A stretch of 64,000 nt of DNA from Geothrix campi (GTDB lineage Bacteria > Acidobacteriota > Holophagae > Holophagales > Holophagaceae). The notes under the pieces were generated by a model. It saw nothing but the letters and a program-made list of their open reading frames with translations. It had not been told where the DNA came from and did not search any database. Numbering within the stretch: position 1 is the first letter of the stretch; each line of letters starts with the position of its first letter. The position numbers were made by a program, and so were the translations under genes. The stretch lies in NCBI RefSeq assembly GCF_024609265.1, contig NZ_JANHMP010000004.1, positions 62,001 to 126,000 on the forward strand. Direction: 5' to 3'. Positions 44,214-52,288 of the stretch are shown here, in pieces.

Positions 44214-45374
44214 TCAAGGTTGACTGGCTGCTCGCAAAGAATAGGACAATTCCGAGGGCAGCATGAAACTGATCCTCATCCTTCCTTCGGCACCAGGACC
44301 TGCGGTCAGGGTCCCTCCGTGGGCCTCGAAAACCCGCCTGGCTCCAGGCAGTGTGAGCCGGCCCATTCCAGAAACCCGGAAGTAGAAAGGTTCGAACAGA
44401 CGAACCGTATCCACATTTTCCATCTTCGCACTAGAGAAATCCAGGTGCCCAGAGATCACGGTCCTGTATCCAGAATGGCTGCTTGCGACATCGAGTACCA
44501 CGCGGCCGCCTGGTTCCTCCTGCTGCAGAATAAGGCCGATCAAGCGGGTGAAGGCCGACTGCAGACCCTGCTTGTCGGCATTGATTGCGGGCAAGGACCC
44601 TTCGATGTGGAGTTGAAGATCCAGGCCGTTTTTCGCCGCCAGGGGAAGATTGTGCTCAATGGCTTCCCGCAGCAAAGGCTCCAACGCGAGCATGGTCCAG
44701 GAGAGCCTCTGCGGGTACCCGTATTCTCTCAACTCCACGATGAAGGCGCTCATCCGGTCCAGGCTTCTCCGGATGTTGGCTCCGTACTTACTCATCCCGC
44801 CTGTGTCTGCGAACCTTGCCTCAAATGCATCTAGGCACGCGGAGATCCCGAATATGAAGCTGCCGAGTTCATGGACGAGCCCCGGCACAAAAGACGCAGC
44901 CGAAGGTGCGCGAGGCGTGGTGCGCGATTCGGATTTTTGATGATCCATGGTCACGATGATCTGGATATGTTCAGCCAGCAATCGCAACCCATCCCGCTGG
45001 ACCTCGGAAAGGGCGAGTGGTTCCGGTGATAGCACGCATAAGTTGCCAATGACCATGTGTCGATCATCGACCAGAGGCAGGGCTTCGGCGACCAGCAGCC
45101 CGTGTTTCTCCAGCAGGCAGGCCCTCGATTCGGGGGTGGGTCCTTGCGACGGGGTTGGCTCAAGATCCGCAAGCTGTTCGTTCGTGAGGCCACTGCCATC
45201 CCGGTACCAGGTGCCGGTTTCGTCCTGCATGACCAGAGCCACCTGCGCGCCTGTGAGTGCCGCCGCAATGAGCACTGAATCCCGCAGCATGTTCTCGGTA
45301 TAGGATTCGGTGAAACCATGCCGAGGCGGGAGATTGGGTCGGGATTGGATCGGAAACGGACCGTCGGAATTCAC
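44214..45374 (-). CDS. GAF-containing sensor histidine kinase with degenerate ATPase
   Basis: 386 residues. The N-terminal half (about 28-140) looks like a GAF domain (LIAAALTGAQVALVMQDETGTWYRDG; MVIGNLCVLSP). The dimerisation helix has His168 in LVHELGSFIFGIS. In the ATP-binding part the N-box asparagine is not evident (FTRLIGLILQQEEPGG), and the G2-like box reads GMGRLTLPGARRVFEAHGG; the G1 motif is absent. Autokinase activity is therefore uncertain. No membrane segment is seen, so it senses a cytoplasmic signal. GTG 45374 with GGGAGG upstream is preferred over ATG 45527, which would take in unrelated beta-helix debris. Confidence 0.78.
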   Translation of the reverse strand: MNSDGPFPIQSRPNLPPRHGFTESYTENMLRDSVLIAAALTGAQVALVMQDETGTWYRDGSGLTNEQLADLEPTPSQGPTPESRACLLEKHGLLVAEALPLVDDRHMVIGNLCVLSPEPLALSEVQRDGLRLLAEHIQIIVTMDHQKSESRTTPRAPSAASFVPGLVHELGSFIFGISACLDAFEARFADTGGMSKYGANIRRSLDRMSAFIVELREYGYPQRLSWTMLALEPLLREAIEHNLPLAAKNGLDLQLHIEGSLPAINADKQGLQSAFTRLIGLILQQEEPGGRVVLDVASSHSGYRTVISGHLDFSSAKMENVDTVRLFEPFYFRVSGMGRLTLPGARRVFEAHGGTLTAGPGAEGRMRISFMLPSELSYSLRAASQP

Positions 45375-45530
45375 ACGGCCTCCCTTCGAAATCGCTCGAG
45401 TGACAGATTGGCACTCCTTGATAACGTTTGGAATGGCCTGAATTGATGCAAAAGGTGGATCAAAGGTTTCTTGGGCGAATGGCCGCCTGGAGCTTGCACG
45501 CGCATTGGCTTCGTTGGTTTTGGGCACATG

Positions 45531-45645
45531 GGTTTTCCTATGGGATCTGTTTGGTCGACAACACCAACATCACCATCAGCAACAACACCCTCTCGGGGAC
45601 CGATATCGCCCCTGATGCCAGCAAGGGTCCAGTCCAATCGACACG
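45531..45645 (+). pseudogene. Beta-helix protein remnant
   Basis: The plus strand encodes SYGICLVDNTNITISNNTLS followed by GTDIAPDAS, a typical last pair of beta-helix rungs like those of the three paralogues in this locus (compare YGICLRN in the protein at 38922). Nothing upstream continues the fold and no start or ribosome binding site is present. It is the 3' debris of a fourth copy, now overlapping the kinase upstream region. Confidence 0.5.
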
Positions 45646-45655
45646 AATGATGCAG

Positions 45656-45712
45656 CGCCAAGGCACCAAAAAAAGGCCTGAACGTTTGCTGTTCTCGCTG
45701 CCTTGGCGTTTT
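45656..45712 (+). terminator. Terminator-like inverted repeat after the beta-helix remnant
   Basis: Arms CGCCAAGGCA (45656-45665) and TGCCTTGGCG (45699-45708) are perfect 10-bp complements with a 33-base loop, followed by TTTT. It probably was the terminator of the lost beta-helix gene. Confidence 0.45.
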
Positions 45713-45817
45713 GGTGGTGTTCTTAAAACATGGAAGGGCAAATCGCTTGGGCAGGCTGTTCAAGGCGCCAGCCGGCCCAGTCGTTTGTGTGAGCCGGTGT
45801 GATAACATCCAAGCCAC

Positions 45818-46579
45818 ATGCCTTCGATCGTCGCACTTACCAACGGCTCGCCCCATTCCTGGATCATCATCAACACTGTCGTGGCCCGGTTCGGCCCGAT
45901 AACCGTCCTCATCGAGGATCCGGAACCTCGTTGGGGCCTCGTTCGGCGGCGTCTCAAGCGTCATGGGCCACTTGCGCTGGCCGGGCAGATCGGGTTCGTG
46001 GTTCTGCGGCGGTTCATCGCGAAGCGGAATCAAGCCCGCCTCGTGGAGATCATCCATGAGCATGGACTCGACCCATCGCCCCACCCCGACTGTGAGGTCG
46101 TCCCCATCAGGTCCGTGAACAGCCCGGCCTGCCGGGAGGCGTTGGCGAGGCTCTGCCCGGACGTGGTGTTCGTGATCGGCACGGGGATCATCCGGGCGGA
46201 GACCCTCCAGGCGATCCGCGTGCCCCTGATGAATTGCCACTTCGGCATCACGCCCAAGTACCGGGGGCAGGCAGGTGGGTACTGGGCACTCGCGAAGGGT
46301 GATCCCGACCACGCGGGGGTGACCGTCCATCTCGTGGACGCCGGCGTCGACACCGGAGAGGTGATCTACCAGGCTAGGTTCAGCGCCGGCGAACGGGACA
46401 GCTTCTCCACCTATTTCTACCTGCAGGCGGCGGCTTTCCGGGCGATCACCGTCAAGGCCCTCGAGGACGCCTTGAATGGTGGCCTCAGGCCCTTCAAGCC
46501 CAGTCTGCCCTCTGAACAGTTCCATCACCCCACCCTCTGGGCCTACCTCCGGACCGGCCTATCAAAGGGGGTCTGGTAG
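45818..46579 (+). CDS. Formyltransferase-fold protein (sugar N-formyltransferase-like)
   Basis: 253 residues, formyl_transf_N fold. The catalytic Asn-His pair lies in LMNCHFGITPKYRGQAGGYWAL, and the Asp in VHLVDAGVDTGEVI. Such enzymes take N10-formyltetrahydrofolate and formylate an amine, here probably the 4-amino sugar made by the WbpM-like dehydratase and DegT aminotransferase. It lies next to wbpM (convergent, 29 bp between stops). It lacks the C-terminal domain of methionyl-tRNA formyltransferase (about 310 residues). An AT-rich TGATAAC -10-like element precedes the ATG. Confidence 0.75.
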   Translation: MPSIVALTNGSPHSWIIINTVVARFGPITVLIEDPEPRWGLVRRRLKRHGPLALAGQIGFVVLRRFIAKRNQARLVEIIHEHGLDPSPHPDCEVVPIRSVNSPACREALARLCPDVVFVIGTGIIRAETLQAIRVPLMNCHFGITPKYRGQAGGYWALAKGDPDHAGVTVHLVDAGVDTGEVIYQARFSAGERDSFSTYFYLQAAAFRAITVKALEDALNGGLRPFKPSLPSEQFHHPTLWAYLRTGLSKGVW

Positions 46580-46608
46580 AGATTCCAGGCTGAGTCGGGC
46601 TGCTCGCC

Positions 46609-48612
46609 CTAGTTGAACAAGGGGACTTCTTCGGACCGGGGCGGGGAACTGTCGGATTCCGCCTGGGCGTACTTGCCCAGACCCAGCGAGGAGGGTTGAT
46701 AGCCGGGTACGAGCTGCTTGAAGCAGTGGATCATCTCCCGCTGGCGCTGCCCCTCCGGAAGGTGGATGGCCTCGCGGAGCCGGCGGAGAGCCAGATCCAG
46801 AAGCATCGGGTCGTGCGGGAACTGGAGCGCCTCGAAGACCTTCGCATGGGCATCCGACTTCCCCTGCTCACTGTCGGTGAAGAGTTCCTCGAAAAGCTTT
46901 TCCCCAGGGCGCATGCCGGTGAACCGGATGTCGATATCAACCCCGGGATCGAGCCCGGAAAGCCGCGCCATGTCCATGGCCATGTCCATGATCCGCACAG
47001 GGTCGCCCATGTTGAGGACGAAGGTCTTGCCGGTCTCACCAAGGACCCCGGCCTGGAGCACGAGCTGGCTGGCCTCGGGGATGGTCATGAAATACCGAGT
47101 CATGTCGGGGTGGGTGACGGTGATGGGGCCTCCGGTCCGGATCTGGTCGCGGAAGATGGGGATCACGCTGCCTCGGCTGCCGAGGACGTTCCCGAACCGG
47201 ACGCTCACGAATCTACGGCCCGCGGGAGCCTCCTCGGCCGCCTGCAGCACCAGGGATTCCGCGATCCGCTTCGACACGCCCAGCACGTTCGTGGGATTCA
47301 CGGCCTTGTCGGTGGAGATGTTCACGAAGATCCGCGTATCGCCGGCCAACGCGGCCCTCAGCACATTGAGCGTCCCGAAGACATTGTTCTCGATGGCCTC
47401 CTCGGGGTTCCGCTCGAGGAAGGGGACATGCTTGTGTGCCGCCGCGTGGAAGACGATCTGCGGATTGCAGGCCTCGAAGGCCCGCTGCAGCCGGAGCGTG
47501 TTGCGGATGTCGCACAGTTCCACGGCGAGGTTCAACCCAGGGAACCGCTGGTGCAGTTCCCGCTCCACCTCCCAAAGGCTGTTCTCCCCGCGTCCCAGCA
47601 GCACCAGGCGACCCGGCCGGAAGGGGGCCACCTGTCGCGCCAGCTCGCTGCCGATGGAGCCGCCCGCGCCCGTGATGAGCACCACGGAGCCTTCCACCTC
47701 CTGGCTGATGGCACCGAGATCGAGGATGACGGGCTCCCGCCGCAGGAGGTCCTCGATGGCGATATCACGGAGTTCTGGTTTCCAGGGGCGGTCTCCGATG
47801 AGGTTGGAGATGCCGGGGACGGTCTTCACCCGGACGCCCTCGGCTTGGAGCATCTGGCTCAGCTCCTTCAGCTTGGCCCCCGGTGCGCGCGGCATGGCCA
47901 GGATCACCTGGGTGGCATTGCGCTCTTTCAGGAAGACGGGCAGAAGCTGGCTGTGTCCCAGCACGGGAATGCCGTGGATCCTGACTCCCTGCTTTTCGAG
48001 GGCATCGTCCACGAAGCCCACCACCTCGCATTGAAGCTGGGGATTCGCGCGCAGCTCCTGGCAAAGCGTCGCTCCCGCCCGGCCCGCGCCGACGATGAGC
48101 GTCCGGTACACTTTCAGCTCGCCATTCCCGGAGCCGCCCGATGTTTCCCGGGCAGCGTATCTGCGCCGCGAAAGGCGCTGGTAGTAGGCCACGAAGGCGA
48201 TCCGCAAGGTAAGCCACATGGGGCAGGTGATAAGCCCGGCGACCAGAAGCAGGCTGTGGGACTCGAGATCGAGCCCCAGCCGATCCCGGAAAGCCGAGGC
48301 CAGGGTGATGGAGGCCACCATGATCACGGTCCCGAAGATGAAGGACTCGGCCTCTTCGATGGCCAGAAGGCGGAAGTGCTGGCCGGTGTAACGGAACGCG
48401 AGGTTCACGATCATGGCGAAGGCGGTCCAGGACAGGGTGCCGTACAGGGTTGGCAGGTCCTGGCGGACCAGGCTGCTGGCCACGATCCAGGCCATGGCCG
48501 CTACACATCCGTCCAGAAACAGCTTGCAGCCCTGCCGGACGGCGGGACGTTTCAGGAGGGCGAAGGGTCCGGGCGCCTCGATTTCCTGGGAGTAATGGGT
48601 ATTCGCACGCAT
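46609..48612 (-). CDS. wbpM: WbpM/CapD-type UDP-HexNAc 4,6-dehydratase (membrane-bound)
   Basis: 667 residues. Four membrane helices (about 30-150) are followed by a CoA/NAD-binding-like domain (VGAGRAGATLCQEL) and the catalytic extended SDR domain: GAGGSIGSELARQ for NAD, and NISTDKAVNPTN, where Lys stands for the usual YXXXK Lys and Tyr is replaced, as in WbpM/PglF. It makes UDP-4-keto-6-deoxy-HexNAc. The product is the substrate of the DegT enzyme at 34.5 kb. The upstream region (48613-48690) is AT-rich and the likely promoter. Confidence 0.9.
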   Translation of the reverse strand: MRANTHYSQEIEAPGPFALLKRPAVRQGCKLFLDGCVAAMAWIVASSLVRQDLPTLYGTLSWTAFAMIVNLAFRYTGQHFRLLAIEEAESFIFGTVIMVASITLASAFRDRLGLDLESHSLLLVAGLITCPMWLTLRIAFVAYYQRLSRRRYAARETSGGSGNGELKVYRTLIVGAGRAGATLCQELRANPQLQCEVVGFVDDALEKQGVRIHGIPVLGHSQLLPVFLKERNATQVILAMPRAPGAKLKELSQMLQAEGVRVKTVPGISNLIGDRPWKPELRDIAIEDLLRREPVILDLGAISQEVEGSVVLITGAGGSIGSELARQVAPFRPGRLVLLGRGENSLWEVERELHQRFPGLNLAVELCDIRNTLRLQRAFEACNPQIVFHAAAHKHVPFLERNPEEAIENNVFGTLNVLRAALAGDTRIFVNISTDKAVNPTNVLGVSKRIAESLVLQAAEEAPAGRRFVSVRFGNVLGSRGSVIPIFRDQIRTGGPITVTHPDMTRYFMTIPEASQLVLQAGVLGETGKTFVLNMGDPVRIMDMAMDMARLSGLDPGVDIDIRFTGMRPGEKLFEELFTDSEQGKSDAHAKVFEALQFPHDPMLLDLALRRLREAIHLPEGQRQREMIHCFKQLVPGYQPSSLGLGKYAQAESDSSPPRSEEVPLFN

Positions 48613-48846
48613 GGCAGACTCGTAATGAAGGATTTTAACAATAGTCCTCTTTTAGCTGTAAGCAATATGTTAAAATAAATGGTTATCCAAAGGTTGCCAA
48701 GCCAGGTTCAGGGGACAGTCACGTCCCAGGCCTCCCAGGCTCCCCTGGCTGTCTCGGAGGCCCACAGCCGCCGGTTCGAGTCCAGGTGGCCCGGAATGCC
48801 CACTGTGTGGGGGTTCCATGGGGGGAGGCTCCCTATGGGGAGGTCT

Positions 48847-48909
48847 CGACCCATCCGGACCGGACTCGAACCGGCCGCAGTCCGCTCTGCGGTTTGCCGG
48901 TCTTGCTCC
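48847..48909 (-). repeat. 63-bp direct repeat, copy 1, with tRNA-His T-arm
   Basis: Nearly identical (few mismatches) to 49040-49102. On the minus strand it contains a hairpin with stem CCGCAG/CTGCGG and, at 48858-48875, an exact 18-base copy of the T-arm of the tRNA-His gene (49210-49227), in the same orientation as that gene. Confidence 0.7.
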
Positions 48910-49039
48910 CGGCCCTCCGCCGGAGGGCCTCCGCAAGAACTCGCTCTTTGCCGGGGCCCGATTTCGCAGGGTTCCCCGAACCCTGCTGCGTCACCCGGCG
49001 GTCGCGACTGTCGCCGGTTTGGGGCCTGGCCGAAAATCC

Positions 49040-49102
49040 CGACCCACCCAGACCGGACTCGAACCGTCCGCAGCCCGCTCTGCGGTCTGCCGGTCTTGCT
49101 CC
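49040..49102 (-). repeat. 63-bp direct repeat, copy 2, with tRNA-His T-arm
   Basis: Second copy, 193 bp from the first. It shares 16 exact bases (49051-49066) with the tRNA-His T-arm. Inverted T-arm copies lie at 49135-49152 (18 exact bases), 48768-48783, and a decayed one at 49009-49019. A GACAGCGC/GCGCTGTC hairpin (49103-49121) lies between. Confidence 0.7.
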
Positions 49103-49162
49103 GACAGCGCCCCGCGCTGTCTCCGCGAGCCCACTGTCGCCGGTTCGAGTCCAGGCGGTCCC

Positions 49163-49200
49163 AGAATGAAAAAGCCCCCATACGGGGGCCTTTTCATTCT
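49163..49200 (-). terminator. Terminator of tRNA-His (bidirectional hairpin)
   Basis: AGAATGAAAA and GCCCCC pair with GGGGGC and TTTTCATTCT around the loop ATAC, with one mismatch between. On the minus strand it starts at the last base of the tRNA CCA end and finishes in a T run, so it is the tRNA terminator. Confidence 0.75.
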
Positions 49201-49277
49201 GGGGCGGCTGACCGGACTCGAACCGGCGACACCTGGAATCACAATCCAGTACTCTAACCAACTGAGCTACAGCCGCC
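49200..49277 (-). tRNA. tRNA-His(GTG)
   Basis: Complete cloverleaf on the minus strand: acceptor GCGGCTG with the extra 5' G (G-1) opposite C73, D-arm GCTC...GAGT, anticodon arm CTGGA-TTGTGAT-TCCAG with anticodon GTG, and T-arm GCCGG-TTCGAGT-CCGGT. CCA is encoded. G-1 is the identity element of tRNA-His. A GATAAT -10-like element lies at 49292-49297. Confidence 0.95.
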
Positions 49278-49384
49278 GTTGGACCACCCAGATTATCCTG
49301 GGCAGTTCGGAAAGGCCAGCGGGAACCTTCGGGGGGCTGCGGTCATCGAAGACATGCCGGGGATCCGGCGGAGTGAGGGATTGC

Positions 49385-50890
49385 ATGAATCGTCAGGTGA
49401 AGCAGGTTCTGGGGTTGTCGGCCTTCGCGGCCGGGTGCATGGCCCTGGGGATGGGGCTCAGCCACGGCTGGCAGGCCCAGGCACAGGAAGAGAAGCCTGT
49501 GCTGGTGGATGTGAAGGGGATCGACCATCTGCCCCCCATCGCCGAGGTGGCCGAGAAGCTGAACCCCACGGTGGTGGCCATCACCAACACCAGTTTCGTG
49601 AAGAATCAGCGCTTCGAGCACCCCCAGATCGGGGGCGAGGACTTCTTCGACTTCTTCTTCGGTCCTGGCGGACCCCAGCAGCGACGGACGCCCCGGGGCG
49701 GGAACGAGGGCGAGCAGCGGGCGGTGTCCGGCGGCTCGGGCGTCATCATCTCCCCGGCCGGCGAGATCCTCACGAACTATCATGTCATCGCGAGCATGGG
49801 CGGCAGCGACAACGCGCTGGAGGTGAAGACCTCCGACGGCCGCAGCTTCAAGGCCACCGTGCTGGGCAAGGACAAGGAACTGGACATCGCGCTCATCAAG
49901 ATCGATGCGGCGCATCTGCCGTTCGCCAAGCTGGGTGATTCCGATTCCCTGCGCATCGGCGAATGGGTGGTCGCCATCGGCAATCCCTTCGGCCTGGAGC
50001 ACACGGTGACCCAGGGCATCATCAGCGCCAAGGGCCGCAAGCTGGATACGGGCGTGAGCTCCTTCCTCCAGACCGACGCCGCCATCAACCGCGGCAACTC
50101 CGGCGGCCCGCTGCTCAACCTGAAGGGCGAGGTGGTGGGCATCAACACCGCCATCAACCCCGCGGGGCAGAACATCGGCTTCGCCGTGCCCATCAGCCAG
50201 GTGAACCGCATCATCAAGGACCTGCGCAGCGGCAAGCCCGTCAGCCGCGGCTATCTGGGGGTCGGTCCCACCGATCTGGACCAGGCCTACCAGGATGCCC
50301 TCGGCGTCAAGGAGGGCGTGGTGGTGAGCACCGTCGAGAAGGGCCAGGCCGCGGACAAGGCCGGCGTGCAGCGGCTGGATGTCATCACGGCCGTGGATGG
50401 CCACCCGGTGCGCAGCCAGGACGAGCTGGTGAGCGTGATCTCCAGCCGCCGGGCCGGCGAGACCATCAAGCTGTCCATCTGGCGTGATGGCAAGACCCTC
50501 GCCCTCACCGTCACCCTGGGCGACCGCAAGGCCCTCGAAGCCCAGCGCCGGGGCGAATCCGGCGAGGAACCCGAGGATGAGAGCGGTCAGAAGCCCCAGG
50601 GGGATGTGAAGAGCGTCAATCTGGAGAAGCTCTACGGCTTCACGGTGGAGCCCATGGATGTGAAGCACCGGCTCAAGGGCGTGGTGGTGACTTCGGTCGA
50701 TCCCCGTTCCCCCGCGGCCGAGCGCGGCATGGCCCCCGGCATGGTCATCACCGAGGTGGGGCGCCAGCCCGTGAACAGCCTGGCTGAGTTCAACACCCAG
50801 GTGAAGAAGGCCGGCGGCCGGACCCTGCTGCTCTTCATCCAGAGCCCCAACGGGGCCCAGAAGGTCACCCTGGCCATCCCGCCCCGCTGA
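49385..50890 (+). CDS. degP: DegP/HtrA-family periplasmic serine protease
   Basis: 501 residues. A signal peptide (VLGLSAFAAGCMALGMGLSHGWQAQA) is followed by the trypsin-like domain with the triad His in TNYHVI, Asp in ELDIALIKI and Ser in GNSGGPL, then two PDZ domains (SRGYLGVGPTDL... and MDVKHRLKGVVV...). A Q-linker region rich in Glu (GESGEEPEDESGQ) lies between them. It degrades or refolds misfolded envelope proteins. GAGGG is five bases upstream of the ATG; the open frame extends over the tRNA-His region but that part is not coding. Confidence 0.92.
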   Translation: MNRQVKQVLGLSAFAAGCMALGMGLSHGWQAQAQEEKPVLVDVKGIDHLPPIAEVAEKLNPTVVAITNTSFVKNQRFEHPQIGGEDFFDFFFGPGGPQQRRTPRGGNEGEQRAVSGGSGVIISPAGEILTNYHVIASMGGSDNALEVKTSDGRSFKATVLGKDKELDIALIKIDAAHLPFAKLGDSDSLRIGEWVVAIGNPFGLEHTVTQGIISAKGRKLDTGVSSFLQTDAAINRGNSGGPLLNLKGEVVGINTAINPAGQNIGFAVPISQVNRIIKDLRSGKPVSRGYLGVGPTDLDQAYQDALGVKEGVVVSTVEKGQAADKAGVQRLDVITAVDGHPVRSQDELVSVISSRRAGETIKLSIWRDGKTLALTVTLGDRKALEAQRRGESGEEPEDESGQKPQGDVKSVNLEKLYGFTVEPMDVKHRLKGVVVTSVDPRSPAAERGMAPGMVITEVGRQPVNSLAEFNTQVKKAGGRTLLLFIQSPNGAQKVTLAIPPR

Positions 50891-50908
50891 TCCGGCCCAA
50901 ATCCTTTC

Positions 50909-50936
50909 CCGAAGCCCCGGCCTGCCGGGGCTTCGG
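50909..50936 (+). terminator. Terminator hairpin after degP
   Basis: A perfect 12-bp GC-rich stem (50909-50920 with 50925-50936, loop CCTG) begins 19 bases after the degP stop. The downstream tract is not T-rich, so termination may be partial. Confidence 0.55.
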
Positions 50937-50981
50937 CCGTTCAGGGTAAACTCTCAGGTTCAACCAGGGTAAGGATCGACC

Positions 50982-52280
50982 ATGGGCCTACGCCTCCTTC
51001 TTGTGGACAGCGACCGGAGCTTCCTCAAGGAGCATCAGGTCAGCCTGGAAGCGGCCTTCGATCTGGAGGTGGCCAAGTCGCCCGAGGGCGTGGCCGCCCG
51101 CCTGGAGCAGGGCCACTTCGCGGCCGTGCTCATCTGCGTGGAGGTGGCGGACAACAAGGGGTACGCCCTCTGTTCCACCCTTCGCAAGCACCCCGCCCTG
51201 AGCGGCCTGAAGATCGCCCTCATCAGCGCCAAGGCCACGGAGGAGGAGTACCGCCGGCACCGGAGCCTCAAGGGCCGGGCAGACCTCTACCTGAACAAGC
51301 CGATCGCTCCCAGCGCCCTTGTGGCCGCCCTGTCACCCCTGGTGCCCAGCCGCACGGTGGACCCTGACAACCCCCTGGGTGATCTGGGGGACACCGAGCT
51401 TGGCGATGATTGGCTCGATGTGTTGAAGGGGCCTGCCGTGGCTCCGGCAGCCGCCTCGGCCCCGCCTCCGCCCGCTCCCGCCTCGCCGGCGCCCGTCGTC
51501 CCAGCCATGGGTCGCCTGGAGAATCCGGAAACCAGGGCCACGGCGCCCACGGACACCCCCCGCGCCCGGCTTCTGGAGGCGCAGATCGACGCCCTCCGCG
51601 ATGAACTGCGCTCGAAGGACCAGCGCCTCCGCGAAGCCGAAGGCGAGCTGCAGCGGCGGATCGGGTCCACTACCCTGAATCTGGATGAGGCGGCCGCGGC
51701 CAGCCGCGAGGCCCAGGCCCTGAAGACCAGGTTGGCCGAGGCGGAGGCGGCCCTGGCCACACGGGACCGGGAATTGGCGGACCACAAGGAGAAGTCCCAC
51801 GTCCTGCAGCTCAACCTGGCGGGCCTCGAGGTCGCCATGCAGGGGCAGGAACGGGATCTGACCGAGCTCGGCGCCCGCCTGCGGCAGGCCGAGGCCGAGT
51901 TCGAAGCCAGCCGTATCCGGATCCAGGAGGGGGAGCAACAGATCCAGACCCTGCACGAGCAGCTCCAGGAGCGCCAGGAAGAGGTCACCCGGCTGACGGT
52001 CCAGGTTGGGGGGCTGCATCAGCGGCTCGATGAAAGCACCGTCCAGCATGATGGAGAACGGCTGGAGCTGATGAACGGGCTGGACCAGAAGGATGCCGAA
52101 CTGGCCCGTCTGGCGCAGTCGCTGGCGGAGCAGCGGGAGGCCCAGGCCGTCCTGGAGCGCGAGAAACAGGCCGCCTACGGCCAGCTTTCCGAGCATCGCG
52201 ATCGCCTGCGGAACCTGGACACCCTGCTCCGGGAAGTCCAGGAACACCTGCGGCGCGGCTCCGACCTCGCGAAGGGCTGA
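50982..52280 (+). CDS. FrzS-like pseudo-receiver coiled-coil protein
   Basis: 432 residues. Residues 1-125 form a receiver-fold domain very like that of Myxococcus FrzS (LLLVDSDRSFL; NKGYALCSTLRKHPALSGLKIALIS; LYLNKPI). The phosphoacceptor Asp is not conserved (VLICVEVADNKGY), so it is a pseudo-receiver. A Pro/Ala-rich linker (about 150-175) leads to a coiled coil from about 190 to 425 with clear heptads. FrzS works in polar type IV pilus motility; a scaffold role is inferred here. AAGGA is six bases before the ATG. The CNNM/CBS gene follows after 8 bp. Confidence 0.75.
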   Translation: MGLRLLLVDSDRSFLKEHQVSLEAAFDLEVAKSPEGVAARLEQGHFAAVLICVEVADNKGYALCSTLRKHPALSGLKIALISAKATEEEYRRHRSLKGRADLYLNKPIAPSALVAALSPLVPSRTVDPDNPLGDLGDTELGDDWLDVLKGPAVAPAAASAPPPPAPASPAPVVPAMGRLENPETRATAPTDTPRARLLEAQIDALRDELRSKDQRLREAEGELQRRIGSTTLNLDEAAAASREAQALKTRLAEAEAALATRDRELADHKEKSHVLQLNLAGLEVAMQGQERDLTELGARLRQAEAEFEASRIRIQEGEQQIQTLHEQLQERQEEVTRLTVQVGGLHQRLDESTVQHDGERLELMNGLDQKDAELARLAQSLAEQREAQAVLEREKQAAYGQLSEHRDRLRNLDTLLREVQEHLRRGSDLAKG

Positions 52281-52288
52281 GAGCCGGC

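Larger units (their letters stand above)
48613..49162. other. Gene-free region downstream of tRNA-His with structured repeats
   Basis: No credible protein gene. After an AT-rich promoter-like part (to about 48690) the DNA is a run of GC-rich hairpins and copies of the tRNA-His T-arm (see repeat entries). Open frames that cross it give strings such as LDSNRR and GLEPAT, which are typical false translations of tRNA sequence. Confidence 0.7.

Noticed and set aside
45408-45425. Sigma54-like TTGGCAC...TTGATA on the plus strand
   Set aside because: The spacing between the GG and the second element is too short by two bases, GC of the -12 is absent, and no gene lies properly downstream.
48847-49102. 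Additional complete tRNA genes
   Set aside because: The repeats have a T-arm and one more hairpin, but no matching acceptor stem or D-arm.
48818-49384. Upstream extension of the HtrA frame and the opposing open frames here
   Set aside because: They are translations of tRNA-His and T-arm repeats (GLEPAT, LDSNRR strings), not protein genes.
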